Source: DAOTXR01 sp034435375 | GTDB lineage: Bacteria; Chloroflexota; Anaerolineae; Aggregatilineales; UBA3940 | DNA: 64,000 nt | Reading direction: 5' to 3' | Assembly: GCA_034435375.1 (NCBI GenBank) | Contig: DAOTXR010000048.1 | Coordinates: 345,429-409,428, forward strand | In this document: positions 62,007 to 64,000 of the stretch, piece after piece | Position numbering within the stretch: position 1 is the stretch's first letter | Layout: each line of letters starts with the position of its first letter | Notes under the pieces: generated by a model | What the model saw: the letters and a program-made list of their open reading frames with translations, nothing else | What the model was told of the DNA's origin: nothing | The model's database searches: none | Program-made: the position numbers and the translations under genes

Positions 62007-63111
62007 AGGGCTTTCCTTCCAGATCCATCGCTGTCTGGCCGTTCCCACCTCGCAGTGCAGCAACGATCTTCTGATCGGTGACGGCAAAGGCATAACTGTC
62101 GAGGCCGTCTAGCGTTACCCAGGCCCAATCCGCGACTCCCACCGCCTGTGGCTCGCCGCCCACGTGCCTGCACTCGAAGGCATGCAACGTGATGCGGAAG
62201 TGGGTGTAGGTATGTCTCACCGTGGCGACCTGCGCCTCCACTGTGACATCGATGGCCAGCTCTTCACGAATCTCCCGGCGCAGGCACTCCTCCAGCGACT
62301 CGCCCGGATTCCTCTTGCCGCCAGGGAACTCCCACAGTCCTCCCAACATCCCGTCGAGCGGGCGCTGGGCGATCAGAATATGCCCATCGTTGCGGCGGAT
62401 CACAGCCGCTGTCACGTCGTAGTGCGGCGTCTGCTTTTTGGGTGTTCTGATGGGGCGCGTCTCCTGTACGCCCTGCCGACGGGCTTCACAGTGGGCTGCC
62501 AGCGGGCATCGATCGCAGTGTGGCACGCGCGGTGTGCATATCCGGCGACCCAGCTCCATCAACCCCTCATTCCAGGAGCCTGCTCGCCCTGCTGGCAGGA
62601 TACGCTCGGCCAGGTTCCACAGGTCACGTCGTGTCTTCTCCTGGCTCACGTCGGCTTCGATGTTGAACAGGCGTGTCAGAATCCGTATTACATTTCCATC
62701 CAACACTGGCACGTCGAGTCCAAACGCCAAACTGCCAATCGCGCCTGCGGTGTAGCGGCCCACGCCTGGCAGCCGCTGCAGGTCTTTGATGTCATCTGGG
62801 AAGCATCCCTCCCACTCATCGACTACCACCTGAGCTGCCCGGTGCAGATTGCGCGCTCGGCTGTAGTAGCCCAACCCTTCCCACAGTTTGAGTACTTCGC
62901 TCAGAGGAGCCTCTGCCAGGGTTTCAACCGTTGGGAAGCGGGCCAGGAAGCGCTCGTAGTAAGGGATCACATTGGCTACCTGGGTCTGCTGGAGCATGAC
63001 CTCTGATAGCCACACCCGGTACGGTTCGCGGCTGCGACGCCAGGGCAGATCCTCCTGGTTTGACTCAAACCAGCCGATCAGCGCATCATGGAGGAGCGTC
63101 ACGTCTGTCAT
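61999..63111 (-). CDS. mutY: A/G-specific adenine glycosylase
   Basis: Repair glycosylase of about 370 residues removing adenine opposite 8-oxoguanine. The catalytic Glu is in VWLSEVMLQQTQV (about residue 37). The HhH is LPGVGRYTAGA with the Asp in PVLDGNVIR. The [4Fe-4S] motif C-x6-C-x2-C-x5-C is complete (CTPRVPHCDRCPLAAHC). A C-terminal NUDIX-like domain recognises the 8-oxoG strand and keeps a Nudix box (GKRNPGESLEECLRREIREEL). First gene of a mutY-GT2-GNAT operon. The ATG at 63111 is chosen over 63156 by homology. Confidence 0.94.
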   Translation of the reverse strand: MTDVTLLHDALIGWFESNQEDLPWRRSREPYRVWLSEVMLQQTQVANVIPYYERFLARFPTVETLAEAPLSEVLKLWEGLGYYSRARNLHRAAQVVVDEWEGCFPDDIKDLQRLPGVGRYTAGAIGSLAFGLDVPVLDGNVIRILTRLFNIEADVSQEKTRRDLWNLAERILPAGRAGSWNEGLMELGRRICTPRVPHCDRCPLAAHCEARRQGVQETRPIRTPKKQTPHYDVTAAVIRRNDGHILIAQRPLDGMLGGLWEFPGGKRNPGESLEECLRREIREELAIDVTVEAQVATVRHTYTHFRITLHAFECRHVGGEPQAVGVADWAWVTLDGLDSYAFAVTDQKIVAALRGGNGQTAMDLEGKPCG

Positions 63112-63235
63112 ACGGTCGAAATGATACCGCGCTGTCGCTGCTGCAACAATCGACATGCCCTGCGCGTAGTTGATCTATGAACAGGCACGGTTGTGCGCCT
63201 GCGCTGCGCAACAAACCAATCCAAGGGAGTTCTTT

Positions 63236-63805
63236 ATGGAACGAGCCATAGAGCACCGCTGCCTGCCCCGGCCTGCGTACTCCTGCCCCCACTGTGGCGA
63301 TTCGGTCCCTGCCCCTCAGTTCTGCAAAGTGTGTGGTGCGGACATCTCCCCGGTCCACCAGTGTCTCCCACGGCCACTTCCGCATGTGTGCCCTCCTGCG
63401 CCATTACGAGGCCGCTGTCTGGCTTGCGGAGAGCCACCACCCACGCCACGTTTCTGTGTCACGTGTGGAGCGGACATCACACCCTCGCACCGTTGCAAGG
63501 CTGCACCTCCTACGCAGGTCCCCAGGCCCGACCCGCTGCACATCTGCCCGGCGCTCAAGCTGGATCGCTGCCCTCATTGTGGCGAACTGTTGCCGGGCCG
63601 CACCTACTGCGCCCAGTGCGGCATGGATATTACCCCGCCCCATGTTTGCCGGCCTGTGTCGCAGGTTCATATCTGCCCACCTTACCTCACCATGCCGCGC
63701 CGCTGCTCGCACTGTGGCGAGACCTTGCCTGCACCGAAGCACTGCGCCCAATGTGGGGCCGATATTACGCCAGAGCATGTCTGCACCGATTGGTCTGGGG
63801 CTTAG
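63236..63805 (+). CDS. Tandem double zinc-ribbon protein (four units)
   Basis: A 189-residue protein made almost entirely of four zinc-ribbon units of about 45 residues. Each unit reads approximately CxxCG-x9-CxxCGADI(S/T)PxHxC: CPHCGDSVPAPQFCKVCG, CLACGEPPPTPRFCVTCG, CPHCGELLPGRTYCAQCG and CSHCGETLPAPKHCAQCG. Each pair of CxxC knuckles can bind one Zn2+, and the trailing His/Cys may add ligands. There is no membrane helix or enzyme domain. AAGGGAG lies seven bases before the ATG. Function unknown; protein or RNA binding is plausible. Confidence 0.75.
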   Translation: MERAIEHRCLPRPAYSCPHCGDSVPAPQFCKVCGADISPVHQCLPRPLPHVCPPAPLRGRCLACGEPPPTPRFCVTCGADITPSHRCKAAPPTQVPRPDPLHICPALKLDRCPHCGELLPGRTYCAQCGMDITPPHVCRPVSQVHICPPYLTMPRRCSHCGETLPAPKHCAQCGADITPEHVCTDWSGA

Positions 63806-63881
63806 GCAGCCATTGGCGTTGGCTCTAGAACAAATGGCGTTGCAGAATCCCAGCTTCCGCCAAGATGCGTGTCAACCCAAA

Positions 63882-63930
63882 TGATAATGTTACCGAACAG
63901 GAATAGTTCGCTCATTTGATAATGTTACCG
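63882..63930. repeat. Direct repeat TGATAATGTTACCG (two copies)
   Basis: The 14-mer TGATAATGTTACCG occurs at 63882-63895 and 63917-63930, spaced 35 bp apart. Spaced short repeats of this kind are typical of the terminal regions of IS21-like elements, so a mobile-element end may begin here. No transposase is visible before the window ends at 64000. Confidence 0.5.
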
Positions 63931-64000
63931 GAGGGATGTCCCCTCCTTTCAAAGAATCGGGTGGGTTGAATAGAGTCAAGTAGACATCCTGAGAGACCCC

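Overview
This 64 kb window is a gene-dense bacterial chromosome segment of moderately high GC. I see no rRNA, tRNA, CRISPR array or complete insertion sequence. The best guess for the host is an anaerobic Chloroflexota bacterium (Anaerolineae-like), probably from a metagenome. Grounds: lipoproteins with Thr/Pro-rich linkers behind a Cys lipobox, DUF11 and CARDB surface proteins beside Tad pilus genes, HdrABC with an Mvh-type [NiFe] hydrogenase, formate-tetrahydrofolate ligase, and zf-HC2/DUF4367 anti-sigma factors. This placement is inference, not proof.

Layout. 1-280: hairpin-rich non-coding DNA. 281-6779 (-): TetR-controlled ABC-2 efflux operon (regulator, one permease, two ATPases, two HlyD adaptors) with a clear operator. 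6934-13892 (+): esterase lipoprotein, AlaX-type trans-editing protein, degenerate metallo-beta-lactamase-fold protein, phosphatase-like/propeller membrane protein, LCP ligase. 13943-18579: endonuclease III, MobA, TPR-Yip1 membrane protein, Fhs. 18865-27068 (mostly +): metallophosphoesterase, ECF sigma/anti-sigma pair, small Cys protein, ABC transporter, CARDB lipoprotein, STAS protein (-), M20 peptidase, membrane protein.

27225-34934 (-) is the metabolic centrepiece: hdrC-hdrB-hdrA-mvhD-mvhG-mvhA, then a hydrogenase maturation protease and a cyclic-nucleotide-binding protein. By family knowledge this encodes an electron-bifurcating hydrogenase/heterodisulfide-reductase-like complex. With Fhs it suggests H2-linked anaerobic one-carbon metabolism. 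35605-43193: primary sigma factor (+), GH4 glycosidase (+), then on the minus strand a PH-domain membrane protein, a GAF histidine kinase, a RecA/DnaB-like ATPase and a second ECF sigma/anti-sigma pair.

43788-53404 (+) is a partial Tad/Flp pilus locus: a 1254-residue TadE-CARDB-DUF11 protein, a TM protein, a second TadE protein, a TadG-like protein, CpaB and a small basic protein. The secretion ATPase and platform genes are not in the window. 53504-63805: SDR epimerase (+), a minus-strand operon CYTH - thymidylate kinase - degenerate thymidylate kinase - HTH/HD/CHAD, an adenylate/guanylate cyclase (+), mutY - GT2 - GNAT (-), and a protein of four tandem double zinc ribbons (+). The right edge holds a 14-bp direct repeat that may mark a mobile-element end.

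The most unusual unit is the CYTH/TMPK/TMPK/CHAD operon at 54528-58721. It combines two polyphosphate/triphosphate-type domains with two paralogous P-loop kinases, one lacking the P-loop lysine, and with a CHAD protein fused to a DNA-binding-like and a PPX-type HD domain.
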